NCBI RefSeq assembly: GCF_024171765.1 | Contig: NZ_JAMTCI010000001.1 | Location: 310,001-374,000, forward strand | Source: Williamsia deligens | GTDB taxonomy: Bacteria; Actinomycetota; Actinomycetes; Mycobacteriales; Mycobacteriaceae | Direction: 5' to 3' | DNA length: 64,000 nucleotides | Part shown: positions 29,548 to 38,361 of the stretch, one piece after another | How positions within the stretch are numbered: position 1 is the first letter of the stretch | Layout: each line of letters opens with the position of its first letter | Notes under the pieces: model-generated | Seen by the model: the letters and a program-made list of their open reading frames with translations, nothing else | Database searches by the model: none | What the model was told of the DNA's origin: nothing | Position numbers and translations under genes: made by a program

Positions 29548-32500
29548 ATGACCCTCACCTCAGACCACAGGCCGTCCGACGGCGGCACCCCCGGGCGGGA
29601 CAGCAGCCCCCGGTACTCCCTCGAGGAGCGCTACACACGCTCGTCCGGAACCGTCTATCTGACGGGCATCCAGGCGCTGGTGCGCATGATCGGGGACCGC
29701 GCCCACATCGATCGCCGGAGCGGGCTCCACACGTCGTCGTTCGTGTCGGGATACGAGGGGTCACCCCTGGCCGGACTCGATCTCGAGCTCGCCCGTCGCC
29801 GTTCCCTGCTGGCCCCGCTCGACGTCGTCCACCGCCCTGCCCTCAACGAGGAGCTCGCCGCCACCTCCGTGATGGGATCGCAGATCGCCGCGCGTGTCGC
29901 CCAGCTCGCACCGCGCGAGGACGGCAGCACCCGCGACGGCGTCGTCGGCTACTGGTACGGCAAGGCCCCGGGACTCGACCGCGCCTCCGACGCCCTGCGA
30001 CACGCCAACCTCATCGGCACCCACCACCGCGGCGGTGCGGTCGCCCTCGTCGGCGACGATCCCGGCGCCAAGAGCTCGACGGTGCCGTGCGCCTCGGAGA
30101 TGGCCCTGGCCGACCTCTACATGCCGGTGCTCTATCCCGCCGACTCCCAGGACATCCTCGACTTCGGTGTGCACGCAGCGCTGATGTCGCGGGTGTCCGG
30201 CCTGTGGACATCGATGAAGATCTGCGCCCACGTCGCCGACGGCGCATCGACCGCCGAGGTCTCCCCCGACCGGATCGTGCCCGACCTCGGCGGCCTCGGC
30301 GACAGCCCGCACATCCCGAGCGGACGTCTGCTCGGTGCAGAGTTGATGGAGCTCGAGCAGAACCAGCTGACCATCCGCAAGCCACGCGCGGAGGAGTACG
30401 CCCGCCTCAACCGGCTGAACCGGATCGTGACGCGCACCGCCGACGACCGCATCGGCATCGTCGCGGCCGGGAAGACCTACCTCGACGTGCGGGAGGCGTT
30501 GCGGCTCATCGGCATCGGTGACGACGAGCTCGGCCGCCTCGGCATCCGCATCCTCAAGCTCGGGATGGTCTACCCCTTCGAACGCTCGATCCTCGACGAG
30601 TTCGTGACCGGTCTCGACGAGATCATCGTGGTCGAGGAGAAGCGCGATTTCATCGAGACCATGATGCGCGACATCCTCTTCGACCGCGCCCGCGCCGGCG
30701 GCCTCGCGTCGATCGTCGGCAAGACCGACGAGCAGGGCGCGACATTGTTCTCCCGCTTCGGTGAACTCGACATCGACGCCGTCACCCGCGGTCTCGCGAA
30801 CCGTCTCGCGCGGGTTCACCACATCCCGGCCGCACTCGACTGGCTCGACCGGCAGAGCCGTCGCCGCACCCGCATCGAGCTGCCGCTCGCGGTGCGCACG
30901 CCCTATTTCTGCTCGGGATGCCCGCACAACAGCTCGACGAAGGTCACCCCCGACACGCTCGTCGGTGCCGGGATCGGCTGTCATGCCATGGTCCTGCTGA
31001 TGGATCCCGGGCAGGTCGGCGACGTCACCGGCGTCACCCAGATGGGCGGCGAGGGCGCGCAGTGGCTCGGCATCGCCCCGTTCGTCGGCGAACAACACTT
31101 CGTGCAGAACGTCGGCGACGGCACCTTCATGCACTCCGGGTCGCTGGCGCTGCGTGCGGCGGTCGCGTCGGGTGAGCGCATCACCTACAAGCTGCTCTAC
31201 AACGGGACCGTCGCCATGACCGGTGGGCAGGACGCCGTCGGCGGGCAGGGACTCGCCCCACTGACCCGACTGCTGCAGGCGGAGGGCGTGTCCCGCGTCG
31301 TCGTCACCTCCGACGACCCCGACCGCACCCGCGCGCTCGGCCTCGCACCCGGCGTCTCCGTCCGCCACCGCGACGACATGCTCACGGTGCAGACCGAACT
31401 AGCCGCCGTCGACGGTGTCACCGTGCTCGTCCACGACCAGCACTGTGCCGCCGAGAAGCGCCGCGGGCGCAAGCGCGGCACCACCCCGACGCCGACGACG
31501 CGCGTGATGATCAACGAACGCATCTGTGAGGGATGCGGCGACTGCGGGCAGAAGAGCAACTGTCTGTCGGTGCATCCCGTGCAGACCGAGTTCGGTCGCA
31601 AGACACGGATCGACCAGAGCTCGTGCAATCTCGACATGTCGTGTCTCGAGGGTGACTGCCCGTCGTTCGTCACCGTGACCCCGGGCACCGGCGTCAGCCG
31701 TCGACGTGTCGCCGACATCGGTGCCGATGCGATCTCCCCGCCGCCCCACGTCCCGTCGCGGCTGGCCGACCACGGATTCCGTATGCGCACCACCGGGATC
31801 GGCGGCACGGGCGTCGTCACCGTCAGCCAGGTGCTCGCGACCGCGGCGTCGCTGGACGGTCTGCACGCCCGAACCGTCGACATGACAGGCCTGGCGCAGA
31901 AGGGCGGTGCCGTCGTCGGCGACCTCAAGCTGTCGACGCGGCCCCACGTCGACGAGGCCGCCAAGGTCGCGACGGGCGACTGCGACCTGTACCTCGCGTG
32001 CGACCCCCTCGTCGGTGTGGACCCGGTGAACATCCGCGTGGCCGCCCCCGAGCTCACCGTCGCGGTGGTCTCGACGAGCGAGATCCCCACCGGCGCCATG
32101 GTGATCGACACCGCCGTCGGGTTCCCGGCGCGCTCGAGCATCGTCGACCGCGTCACCGAGCACGCCGCCCGCGCCGTCTTCGTCGACCCGGCTGCCACCG
32201 CCACGGCCCTGTTCGGCGACGAGCAGTTCGCCAACATGCTGATGGTCGGTGTCGCGTATCAGACCGGGGCTCTGCCGATCTCGGACACCGCGATCGAGCG
32301 GGCGATCGGCGTGAACGGCGTCGCCGTCGACGCGAACGTCCAGGCTTTCCGACGCGGACGGCAGCTCGTCGCCGATCCCGACGCCGTCACGGCCGCCGCC
32401 GACGCGTTACGACCGGCGGTGCCGGCAACCGAGCCGTCGGCATTCGCGCGGGATCTCGTCACGCGATTCGGTGACGTCGACGACGAACTGCGGTCCGGCT

Positions 32501-33114
32501 TGCTGCTGCGGATCGACGACCTCGTCGACTACCAGAGTGCGAGGTACGCGCGGCAGTTCGTCGACGACGTCCACGACCTGTTCGTCGCCGAACGGCAGCT
32601 CGGGTCGACCGTCGTCACCGACGCAGCGGCGCGCGGCCTGTACAAGTTGATGGCCTACAAGGACGAGTACGAGGTGGCCCGACTGTCCGCCGACGACGCG
32701 TTCGCGCGCGAGGTCGCCGAGACGTTCGGAGCCGATGCGCAGGTGGCGGTCCGACTGCATCCGCCGGCCCTGCGGGCGATGGGGATGCGACGCAAGATCG
32801 CGCTCGGGCCGACGACGCAGAAGGCCCTCCACGGATTGGCGCGCTTCAAGCGACTGCGCGGCACCGCCCTGGACCCGTTCGGTCGCACCGAGATCCGTCG
32901 CACGGAACGCGCGCTCGTCGACGAGTACCGGTCGCTGCTGGCGTCCGTCACCGCCGCGATCGCCGACGGCCGCATCGGCCGGGACCAACTCCCCGCGGCC
33001 GCCGCGCTCGCGGCACTGCCGGACGTGGTGCGTGGTTACGAGGACATCAAGATGGCGAACGTCGCCCGGTACCGGGAGGACGTGGCCGAGCACCGGCGTC
33101 GCCTCGGGCTCTGA
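29548..33114 (+). CDS. indolepyruvate ferredoxin oxidoreductase family protein (fused alpha-beta-gamma type)
   Basis: 1188-residue fused 2-oxoacid:ferredoxin oxidoreductase that decarboxylates aryl pyruvates to acyl-CoA with TPP and Fe-S centres. Seen: pyrimidine-binding N-terminal domain (SSFVSGYEGSPLAGLDLEL), TPP domain with CSGCPHNSSTK and GIGCHAMVLLMDPGQ, a Cys-rich cluster (residues about 655-705: ICEGCGDCGQKSNC and, further on, CNLDMSCLEGDCPS), and the gamma domain (GIGGTGVVTVSQVLA, TGLAQKGGAVVGDLK). The ATG at 29548 was preferred to that at 29527 because AGGAG lies five bases upstream. Oxygen-tolerant homologues occur in aerobic actinobacteria and proteobacteria for Phe/Tyr/Trp catabolism. 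The substrate is inferred from the family only. Confidence 0.93.
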   Translation: MTLTSDHRPSDGGTPGRDSSPRYSLEERYTRSSGTVYLTGIQALVRMIGDRAHIDRRSGLHTSSFVSGYEGSPLAGLDLELARRRSLLAPLDVVHRPALNEELAATSVMGSQIAARVAQLAPREDGSTRDGVVGYWYGKAPGLDRASDALRHANLIGTHHRGGAVALVGDDPGAKSSTVPCASEMALADLYMPVLYPADSQDILDFGVHAALMSRVSGLWTSMKICAHVADGASTAEVSPDRIVPDLGGLGDSPHIPSGRLLGAELMELEQNQLTIRKPRAEEYARLNRLNRIVTRTADDRIGIVAAGKTYLDVREALRLIGIGDDELGRLGIRILKLGMVYPFERSILDEFVTGLDEIIVVEEKRDFIETMMRDILFDRARAGGLASIVGKTDEQGATLFSRFGELDIDAVTRGLANRLARVHHIPAALDWLDRQSRRRTRIELPLAVRTPYFCSGCPHNSSTKVTPDTLVGAGIGCHAMVLLMDPGQVGDVTGVTQMGGEGAQWLGIAPFVGEQHFVQNVGDGTFMHSGSLALRAAVASGERITYKLLYNGTVAMTGGQDAVGGQGLAPLTRLLQAEGVSRVVVTSDDPDRTRALGLAPGVSVRHRDDMLTVQTELAAVDGVTVLVHDQHCAAEKRRGRKRGTTPTPTTRVMINERICEGCGDCGQKSNCLSVHPVQTEFGRKTRIDQSSCNLDMSCLEGDCPSFVTVTPGTGVSRRRVADIGADAISPPPHVPSRLADHGFRMRTTGIGGTGVVTVSQVLATAASLDGLHARTVDMTGLAQKGGAVVGDLKLSTRPHVDEAAKVATGDCDLYLACDPLVGVDPVNIRVAAPELTVAVVSTSEIPTGAMVIDTAVGFPARSSIVDRVTEHAARAVFVDPAATATALFGDEQFANMLMVGVAYQTGALPISDTAIERAIGVNGVAVDANVQAFRRGRQLVADPDAVTAAADALRPAVPATEPSAFARDLVTRFGDVDDELRSGLLLRIDDLVDYQSARYARQFVDDVHDLFVAERQLGSTVVTDAAARGLYKLMAYKDEYEVARLSADDAFAREVAETFGADAQVAVRLHPPALRAMGMRRKIALGPTTQKALHGLARFKRLRGTALDPFGRTEIRRTERALVDEYRSLLASVTAAIADGRIGRDQLPAAAALAALPDVVRGYEDIKMANVARYREDVAEHRRRLGL

Positions 33115-33119
33115 GCCGC

Positions 33120-33188
33120 CACAACCGACACCGATGAGCTCCGCCGTGTGCCATGTGCACGCGCCGGGCTCTGTCGGTGTGGGTTGTG
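33120..33188 (+). terminator. long-stem hairpin after the indolepyruvate oxidoreductase gene
   Basis: Arms CACAACCGACACCGA (33120-33134) and TCGGTGTGGGTTGTG (33174-33188) pair at 14 of 15 positions; the loop holds a smaller GTG/CAC stem. It starts right after the stop codon. Likely terminates the upstream transcript and insulates the heliorhodopsin gene. Confidence 0.55.
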
Positions 33189-33211
33189 GACCGTGGGCGT
33201 CGTGACCGCCG

Positions 33212-33227
33212 CGAGACCCAGGTCTCG
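33212..33227. promoter_or_regulatory. palindrome upstream of the heliorhodopsin gene
   Basis: CGAGACC-CA-GGTCTCG, perfect 7-bp arms, 62 bp upstream of the heliorhodopsin start and after the terminator hairpin. Candidate operator for the light-sensor gene. Confidence 0.45.
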
Positions 33228-33289
33228 ATCACCCGGCGATCGTCGCGCGGGTGCCGTACCGGTGACCGGGCGGGCATAGCGTCGCCGAC

Positions 33290-34060
33290 ATGACCACGAT
33301 CGCGAGCGGGATCACCGACGAACGCCTGGCCGGGCTGCGCCGCTGGAACATCGGGCTGACGGTCCTGCACGCCGCGCAGGCCATCGCCGTCCTGGTGCTC
33401 GCCAACGGCTTCTCCATCACCGTCACGTCGACGTTCCCGGTCGGCCCCCCGGGAACCGCACCGCCTGCGCCCGAGAAGCTGTTCGACGTCTCGGTCGGCG
33501 CGGCCATCGCGGTGTTCCTCGCGCTCGCCGCCATCGACCACCTCGCGACCGCGACGGTCGGACGGCGGCTCTACGAGAGCGACCTTCGCCGCGGGATCAA
33601 CCGGTTCCGGTGGATCGAGTACTCGGTCAGCGCGTCGATCATGATCGTGCTCATCGCCTTCTACTTCGGCGTCACGAACATCGACGCGGTCATCGCGGTG
33701 TTCGGCGCGAACGTCGCGATGATCCTGTTCGGCTGGCTGCAGGAACGCGCCAACCCGCCCGGCCGCGACCACACGACGATGCTGCCGTTCTGGTTCGGCT
33801 GCGTCGCGGGCGTCGTCCCCTGGATCGTCATCGTCGTGAACTTCGTCGGCGCGGGCAGCCGGGTACCCGGGTTCGTCGTCGGGGTGTTCGTCTCCCTGCT
33901 GATCTTCTTCTCGACGTTCGCCGTCAACCAGTGGCTGCAGTACCGCGAGATCGGCCCCTGGCGCAGCTACGTCTTCGGCGAGAAGACCTACCTGGTGCTC
34001 AGCCTCGTCGCGAAGTCACTCCTCGCCTGGCAGATCTTCGGCGGCTCGCTCGCCGGCTGA
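33290..34060 (+). CDS. heliorhodopsin
   Basis: 256-residue seven-helix retinal protein of the heliorhodopsin family, which sits in the membrane with its N-terminus inside (opposite to type-1 rhodopsins) and is thought to be a light sensor rather than a strong pump. Seen: first helix RRWNIGLTVLHAAQAIAVLV with His27, second helix AAIDHLATATVG with His84, third helix RWIEYSVSASIMIVLIAF with the counter-ion Glu110, and last helix VLSLVAKSLLAWQIF with the Schiff-base Lys242 and Ser238. These match His23, His80, Glu107, Lys241 and Ser237 of the type protein 48C12 by pattern. ATG start at 33290. It stands alone between a terminator hairpin and a separately promoted ABC-2 gene. No carotenoid or retinal-synthesis gene (brp/blh) is in the window. 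Confidence 0.95.
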   Translation: MTTIASGITDERLAGLRRWNIGLTVLHAAQAIAVLVLANGFSITVTSTFPVGPPGTAPPAPEKLFDVSVGAAIAVFLALAAIDHLATATVGRRLYESDLRRGINRFRWIEYSVSASIMIVLIAFYFGVTNIDAVIAVFGANVAMILFGWLQERANPPGRDHTTMLPFWFGCVAGVVPWIVIVVNFVGAGSRVPGFVVGVFVSLLIFFSTFAVNQWLQYREIGPWRSYVFGEKTYLVLSLVAKSLLAWQIFGGSLAG

Positions 34061-34114
34061 GCCCTCCCCGCTCTGCCCGACCTGGACAGACGGCGAGGTC
34101 GGCTGGTCGGGAAT

Positions 34115-34137
34115 TAGTTGGGGTTTACATATAGTTG
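34115..34137 (+). promoter_or_regulatory. AT-rich promoter region with TAGTTG direct repeats
   Basis: An AT-rich island in otherwise GC-rich DNA, carrying TAGTTG at 34115-34120 and again at 34132-34137 (17 bp apart), with a TATAGT (34130-34135) that fits a -10 element. It lies 47 bp upstream of the ABC-2-like permease start. Probably a regulated promoter. Confidence 0.45.
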
Positions 34138-34183
34138 TAGCATGCACTGATACTTGCCCTGGACGACCTCGAAGGGACCCCCG

Positions 34184-35623
34184 ATGCTCTCCTCGCTGAC
34201 CACACGGTGGCGCGCTCAATACAGCAAGCTGCCCCCGGCGCTGCAGATGATCGGCCTCCAGATGTGGCTGCCGATCTTCTTCATGTTCATGTTCTGCTTC
34301 TGCTACCTGGGGGCCTTCCACTCGCCGAAGATCCACGACGCCCCGGTGGCCGTCGTGAACTCGCCCGCCGCCTCGCAGTTCACCGACCGCTTCGGCCAGG
34401 CGTCGCCGGGGATGTTCGACTTCCGCTTCGTGCAGGACCAGGCCGAGGCGACCGAGGCCGTGCGGGACGGCAGTGCCGCGGCGGCGGTGACGTTCCCGAC
34501 CACGCGCACCGGTGCGCCCGAGGTCACCATCGCCAGCGCCCACCAGTTCCAGGCGGCGCAGCTGATGAAGTCGACCTTCACGACGGCGTTCACCCAGGCC
34601 GGCACCGCACCGAAGATCACCGACATCGCTCCCCTGCCGTCGGGTGACTCCTACGGGATGGGCGCGATGTACCTGATGCTCTCGTGGTGCATCGGCGGCT
34701 ACATGGTCGCCATGTTCATCGGCATGATGGGCAACCCGTTGAGTCACCTGACCCGCGTCGGCATCCTCGCCGGCGGCGCCCTCGTGGCGTCGGTGATCAC
34801 CAACCTGCTCGCGTCGCTCGTGATCGGCGTCTACGACAGCTCCCACATCTGGCAGTTGATGGGGATCTCGTTCCTGTGGATCCTTGCGATCGGGCTGGCC
34901 GTCAACGGCCTCGCCTACTTCTTCGGCCGCTTCGTCACGGCGATCGCACTGACGATGTTCGTGTTCCTGTCGATCCCGTCGTCGGGTGCGGCCTACCCGG
35001 TGTGGATGGTGCCGCGCCTCTTCGGCGACCTGAACCCGCTCGTCGTCGGGCACGGGATCACCGAGATGATCAAGCGCGTCCTCTACGGCGTCGGCGAGCC
35101 CTATTGGCAGCCGTTCCTGCTGATGGCCGGCTACGCCGTGCTCGGCATCGTGACGATGCTCGTCGGCAAGCGGTGGCGTGAGAGCAAGGAGTTCGACCGC
35201 ATCCTCGCCGGCAAGACGACGATGATGGCGGCGGCCCAGGGCGCGATGATGCAGAAGGGCATGGCCGACCGCGAGCGGATCCTGACCGCGCACGGTCTGG
35301 ACAAGAACGCCGAGCCGATCGAGGACGACGCCGACGACACCGGTGCCGCGGACGGAGCCGCCGGGGACGACGCGCACGTCGACGAGACACCGGACCGTGG
35401 TGATTCCCCTGAGCGCGTCGAGCTCGGCAGCCGGCCGTCGCACTACACGGTCGCCGACCTCGAGTCCGACTTCGGCGGCGACCCCATGCTCGGCGGGAAC
35501 GGCCTGGGCCGCAGTGGAACCGGTGGCGCGCTCGCGACCGACGAACTCGAGCACCAGGTGCGGGAGATGATCAACCGTCGCCGCGTTCCCGATCACTCCG
35601 CGAACGGGCACACCCGCCACTGA
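34184..35623 (+). CDS. ABC-2 type / YhgE-Pip-like membrane permease
   Basis: 479 residues. Seen: one N-terminal membrane helix (about 27-50), an extracytoplasmic domain (about 55-155, starting VAVVNSPAASQFTDRFGQ) of the type found in DUF3533/YhgE and ABC-2 exporters, five further membrane helices (about 165-340) and an acidic disordered cytoplasmic tail (about 365-479). The ATG at 34184 was chosen because AAGGGA lies six bases upstream. No ATPase or RND partner gene is adjacent, so it may act alone, as Pip/YhgE proteins do, or with a distant partner. The AT-rich regulated-looking promoter suggests inducible expression. Substrate unknown. Confidence 0.75.
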   Translation: MLSSLTTRWRAQYSKLPPALQMIGLQMWLPIFFMFMFCFCYLGAFHSPKIHDAPVAVVNSPAASQFTDRFGQASPGMFDFRFVQDQAEATEAVRDGSAAAAVTFPTTRTGAPEVTIASAHQFQAAQLMKSTFTTAFTQAGTAPKITDIAPLPSGDSYGMGAMYLMLSWCIGGYMVAMFIGMMGNPLSHLTRVGILAGGALVASVITNLLASLVIGVYDSSHIWQLMGISFLWILAIGLAVNGLAYFFGRFVTAIALTMFVFLSIPSSGAAYPVWMVPRLFGDLNPLVVGHGITEMIKRVLYGVGEPYWQPFLLMAGYAVLGIVTMLVGKRWRESKEFDRILAGKTTMMAAAQGAMMQKGMADRERILTAHGLDKNAEPIEDDADDTGAADGAAGDDAHVDETPDRGDSPERVELGSRPSHYTVADLESDFGGDPMLGGNGLGRSGTGGALATDELEHQVREMINRRRVPDHSANGHTRH

Positions 35624-35629
35624 GTCGCG

Positions 35630-35689
35630 CGACGCCGGCGGTGGCGGTGGACCCGGTCCATCGTCACCGCCTGCGTCTGTCCGGCGTCG
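35630..35689. terminator. nested hairpin between convergent permease and metI genes
   Basis: Outer arms CGACGCCGG (35630-35638) and CCGGCGTCG (35681-35689), inner arms GGCGGTG (35643-35649) and CACCGCC (35665-35671), and a central GGACC-C-GGTCC. It occupies almost the whole 79-bp convergent gap. Likely a bidirectional terminator. Unlike the longer convergent gaps it has no repeat array. Confidence 0.6.
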
Positions 35690-35702
35690 GGGTCGGTCTC
35701 CG

Positions 35703-36374
35703 TCACCGACGCAGAGCGCGACGGGCCAGGGTGTTGCCCAGCCACTGACCCAGCTGCACCAGCACGACGAGCATCGCGATGACGACGACGGTCAGCGTGG
35801 CGTCGAACTGCTGGTACCCGTACTGCTGGGCGAAGTCACCGAGCCCGCCACCGCCGACGTACCCGGCCATGGCCGACATGTCGACGATCGCGACGAAGAT
35901 GAACGTGTAGCCGAGGATGAGTGGCGCGAGACCCTCGGGCACGACGACCGTTGCGAGCGTGCGCAGGCGACTCGTCCCCATCGCGCGGGCCGCCTCCACC
36001 ACGCCCGGGTCGACCGACACCAGATTCTGTTCGACCACGCGACCGATCACGAACACGGCCATCACCGTCATCGGGAAGATCGCGGCCTGCGTGCCGATCC
36101 GGGTGCCCATCACCTCGCGGGTCACCGGCGCCATCGCGGTGATGAAGATGATGAACGGGATGGGGCGCACGATGTTCACCGCGACGTTGAGCACCGTGTA
36201 GACCACGGGGCTCGCGAGCAGGTTCGTCGGTCGCGTGGCGTAGAGCAACGCACCGAGGCCGAGCCCGAGCACGCCGCCGATGACGAGCGTGAACCCCACG
36301 AGCTGGAAGGTCTCGATGACCGCGTCCCACAGCACAGGACGCAGTTCCGGCGTGATGATGTCGCCGAGGATCAT
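35703..36374 (-). CDS. metI: methionine ABC transporter permease
   Basis: 223-residue MetI-type permease. Seen: five membrane helices and the binding-protein-dependent permease EAA-like loop (VVEAARAMGTSRLRTLATVV, then PEGLAPLILGY) that docks on the MetN ATPase, plus the MetI-typical VRPIPFIIFITAMAP stretch. ATG start at 36374, two bp after the metN stop, so the last gene of a metQ-metN-metI operon. Imports D/L-methionine or a close analogue. Confidence 0.95.
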   Translation of the reverse strand: MILGDIITPELRPVLWDAVIETFQLVGFTLVIGGVLGLGLGALLYATRPTNLLASPVVYTVLNVAVNIVRPIPFIIFITAMAPVTREVMGTRIGTQAAIFPMTVMAVFVIGRVVEQNLVSVDPGVVEAARAMGTSRLRTLATVVVPEGLAPLILGYTFIFVAIVDMSAMAGYVGGGGLGDFAQQYGYQQFDATLTVVVIAMLVVLVQLGQWLGNTLARRALRR

Positions 36375-36376
36375 GA

Positions 36377-37456
36377 TCAGCCACCCACTCTCGTGTGCTC
36401 GATGACCTCGGTGACCTGACGCAGACCCGCCACCGCGGAGTCGATGTCGGCGTCGCTCCCCTGCAGCGCGACGGTGAAGGCGCCGAACGGACGTCGGGCC
36501 AGTTCGACGATGCCGCCGTAGACGATCGACGCCCGCACACCCGCCTTCGCGAAGTGGTCGGCGACATCCACCGCGGTGTCACCGCCGACGCCCTGGTCCC
36601 GGATCGCGACCGTCACGAACCGCCCGGTGTGTCGTTCCCGCAGCCGGGCGAGGGTCTCGTCGGACGGGACGTCGCCCACCGCGCTGCGCACGAGTCGCCG
36701 GGTGATCGCCGACTGCGGGTGCGCGAACACGTCGTACACGTCGCCCTGCTCGATGAGCCTGCCACCGTCGAGAACCGCGACCCGGTCACAGATCTCGCGG
36801 ATCACGTCCATCTCGTGGGTGATCACCACGATGGTCGTCCCCAGCTCGCGGTTCACCCGACGCAGCAGCGACAGGATCTCCGAGGTGGTGTCGGGATCCA
36901 GTGCGCTCGTGGCCTCGTCGGCGAGAAGGATCTTCGGCGAGGTCGCCAGCGCCCGGGCGATCCCCACCCGCTGCTTCTGCCCGCCGGACAGCTGCCACGG
37001 GTACTGCTTCGCCTTGTCGGCGATTCCGACGAACTCGAGCAGCTCGGTGACCCGCCGCGCCCGTTCGTCTCTCGCGACGCCGGCTATGCGCAGCGGGAAC
37101 TCGACGTTGCGCGCGACCGTGCGAGAGGAGAACAGGTGGAACTGCTGGAACACCATGCCGATCTCCCGACGCACGCGTCGCAGCTGCTGCTCGCCCGCGG
37201 TGCTGATGTCCTCGCCGTCGACGATGACCTGGCCGGAGTCGGGTCGCTCGAGCCCGTTGATGAGACGCACCAGGGTGCTCTTGCCGGCACCGGAGTAGCC
37301 GATGACGCCGGTGATGGTGCCCGCCGCGATGTCGAGGTCGACACCGTCGACCGCTGCGGTCCCCGGTGTGTCCGCCCGACCCAGGCGACGCCCCCCGCCG
37401 AAACGGCGGGTGGCGCCCCGGAACGAGATCGCAGCGGCGCCCGGGTGGTCAGCCAC
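36377..37456 (-). CDS. metN: methionine ABC transporter ATP-binding protein with NIL domain
   Basis: 359 residues. Seen: Walker A GYSGAGKST (about 53-61), Q-loop FQQFHLF, signature LSGGQKQRVGIARAL, Walker B ILLADEATSALDP and H-loop THEMD; the C-terminal NIL domain (about 285-355, including ASIVYGGIVELARRPFGAFT) is the methionine-sensing domain that allows trans-inhibition of transport. There is an N-terminal extension of about 15 residues before the core. The start overlaps the end of metQ by 8 bp. Gene pairing with metI and metQ makes the substrate assignment firm. Confidence 0.95.
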   Translation of the reverse strand: MADHPGAAAISFRGATRRFGGGRRLGRADTPGTAAVDGVDLDIAAGTITGVIGYSGAGKSTLVRLINGLERPDSGQVIVDGEDISTAGEQQLRRVRREIGMVFQQFHLFSSRTVARNVEFPLRIAGVARDERARRVTELLEFVGIADKAKQYPWQLSGGQKQRVGIARALATSPKILLADEATSALDPDTTSEILSLLRRVNRELGTTIVVITHEMDVIREICDRVAVLDGGRLIEQGDVYDVFAHPQSAITRRLVRSAVGDVPSDETLARLRERHTGRFVTVAIRDQGVGGDTAVDVADHFAKAGVRASIVYGGIVELARRPFGAFTVALQGSDADIDSAVAGLRQVTEVIEHTRVGG

Positions 37457-38324
37457 CGTTGGCGGCGACCTGCTTCTGCAGGTCGACGGTGAGCTGCTGC
37501 AGTTCGGCAGGATCGTTGTTCTTCAGGACCCCGTTGCCGCCCAACGACTTCTTGACCGCCGCCTCGACCTCGGGATCGTGGTAGATCGAGACCAGCTTCG
37601 CGTAGGTGGCGTTGTCCTTGTCCTGCTCACGGGCGACGAAGACGTTGATGTACGGCTTGGCGATGTCGCTGTTGGGGTCGTCCTTCGCGATGATCTTGTC
37701 CTCGCCCAGCTTGGCCGAGGTCGCGTAGTTGTTGTTGACGATCGCGCCGTCGACCGAGTCCAGGCTCTGCGCGGTCTGGGCGGCGTCCACGGCGGTGACC
37801 GTGACCTTCGACTTGCCCTTGTCGATGTCGGCGATGGTCGAGAAGCCGTTGCCGCCGTTGCGGAGTGAGATCAGGCCGGCCTGCTGCAGGACGAGCAGTC
37901 CACGGGCCTGGTTGGTGGGATCGTTCGGGATGACGACCGAGCCGCCCTGCGGGATCTGGCTCACCGAGGTGTGCTTCGTCGAGTACAGCGGCAGCGGATA
38001 GACCGCGGTGGCGCCGATCGGGACGAGCTTCTGGTTGTTCTTCTGGTTGTACGTCGCGAGGTAGAGCATGTGCTGGAACTCGTTGAGCTGCAGTTCACCC
38101 TCGGCCAGCGCGGGGTTGGGCTGGTTGTAGTCGGTGAAGTTGACCAGGTCGACGGTGATCCCGTCGTCGGACGCCTTCTTCTTGAAGACGTTCCAGTAGC
38201 TCTCGGCGGCGTCGGCGACACCGATCTTCACGATGCCGGAGTCCGAGTCGGATCCGCAGGCGGTGACCCCGCCCAGCACCGAGATCGTGGCGACGAGCGC
38301 CACCGCAACCTTCTTCCAGACCAT
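37449..38324 (-). CDS. metQ: methionine-binding lipoprotein (NlpA/MetQ family)
   Basis: 291-residue substrate-binding lipoprotein. Seen: signal peptide with lipobox GVTAC (lipidated Cys23), then the MetQ fold with VKIGVADAAESYWNVFKKKA, GELQLNEFQHMLYL, the ligand-site stretch NDPTNQARGLLVLQQAGLI and GAIVNNNYATSAKLG. First gene of the operon, preceded by AGGAGAGAGGA and two hairpins. It delivers methionine (or D-methionine) to MetNI. Confidence 0.95.
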   Translation of the reverse strand: MVWKKVAVALVATISVLGGVTACGSDSDSGIVKIGVADAAESYWNVFKKKASDDGITVDLVNFTDYNQPNPALAEGELQLNEFQHMLYLATYNQKNNQKLVPIGATAVYPLPLYSTKHTSVSQIPQGGSVVIPNDPTNQARGLLVLQQAGLISLRNGGNGFSTIADIDKGKSKVTVTAVDAAQTAQSLDSVDGAIVNNNYATSAKLGEDKIIAKDDPNSDIAKPYINVFVAREQDKDNATYAKLVSIYHDPEVEAAVKKSLGGNGVLKNNDPAELQQLTVDLQKQVAANGG

Positions 38325-38344
38325 GGTCTGTGTCCTCTCTCCTG

Positions 38345-38361
38345 CCCGGGATCACCGGGCT
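38345..38361 (-). promoter_or_regulatory. metQ leader hairpin next to the ribosome-binding site
   Basis: On the metQ (minus) strand GCCCGG-TGATC-CCGGGC lies directly upstream of the AGGAGAGAGGA ribosome-binding site. A second perfect hairpin GGGGCGC-N3-GCGCCCC is at 38404-38420. Together they suggest a structured 5' leader. I could not match it to a known SAM riboswitch class. Confidence 0.35.
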
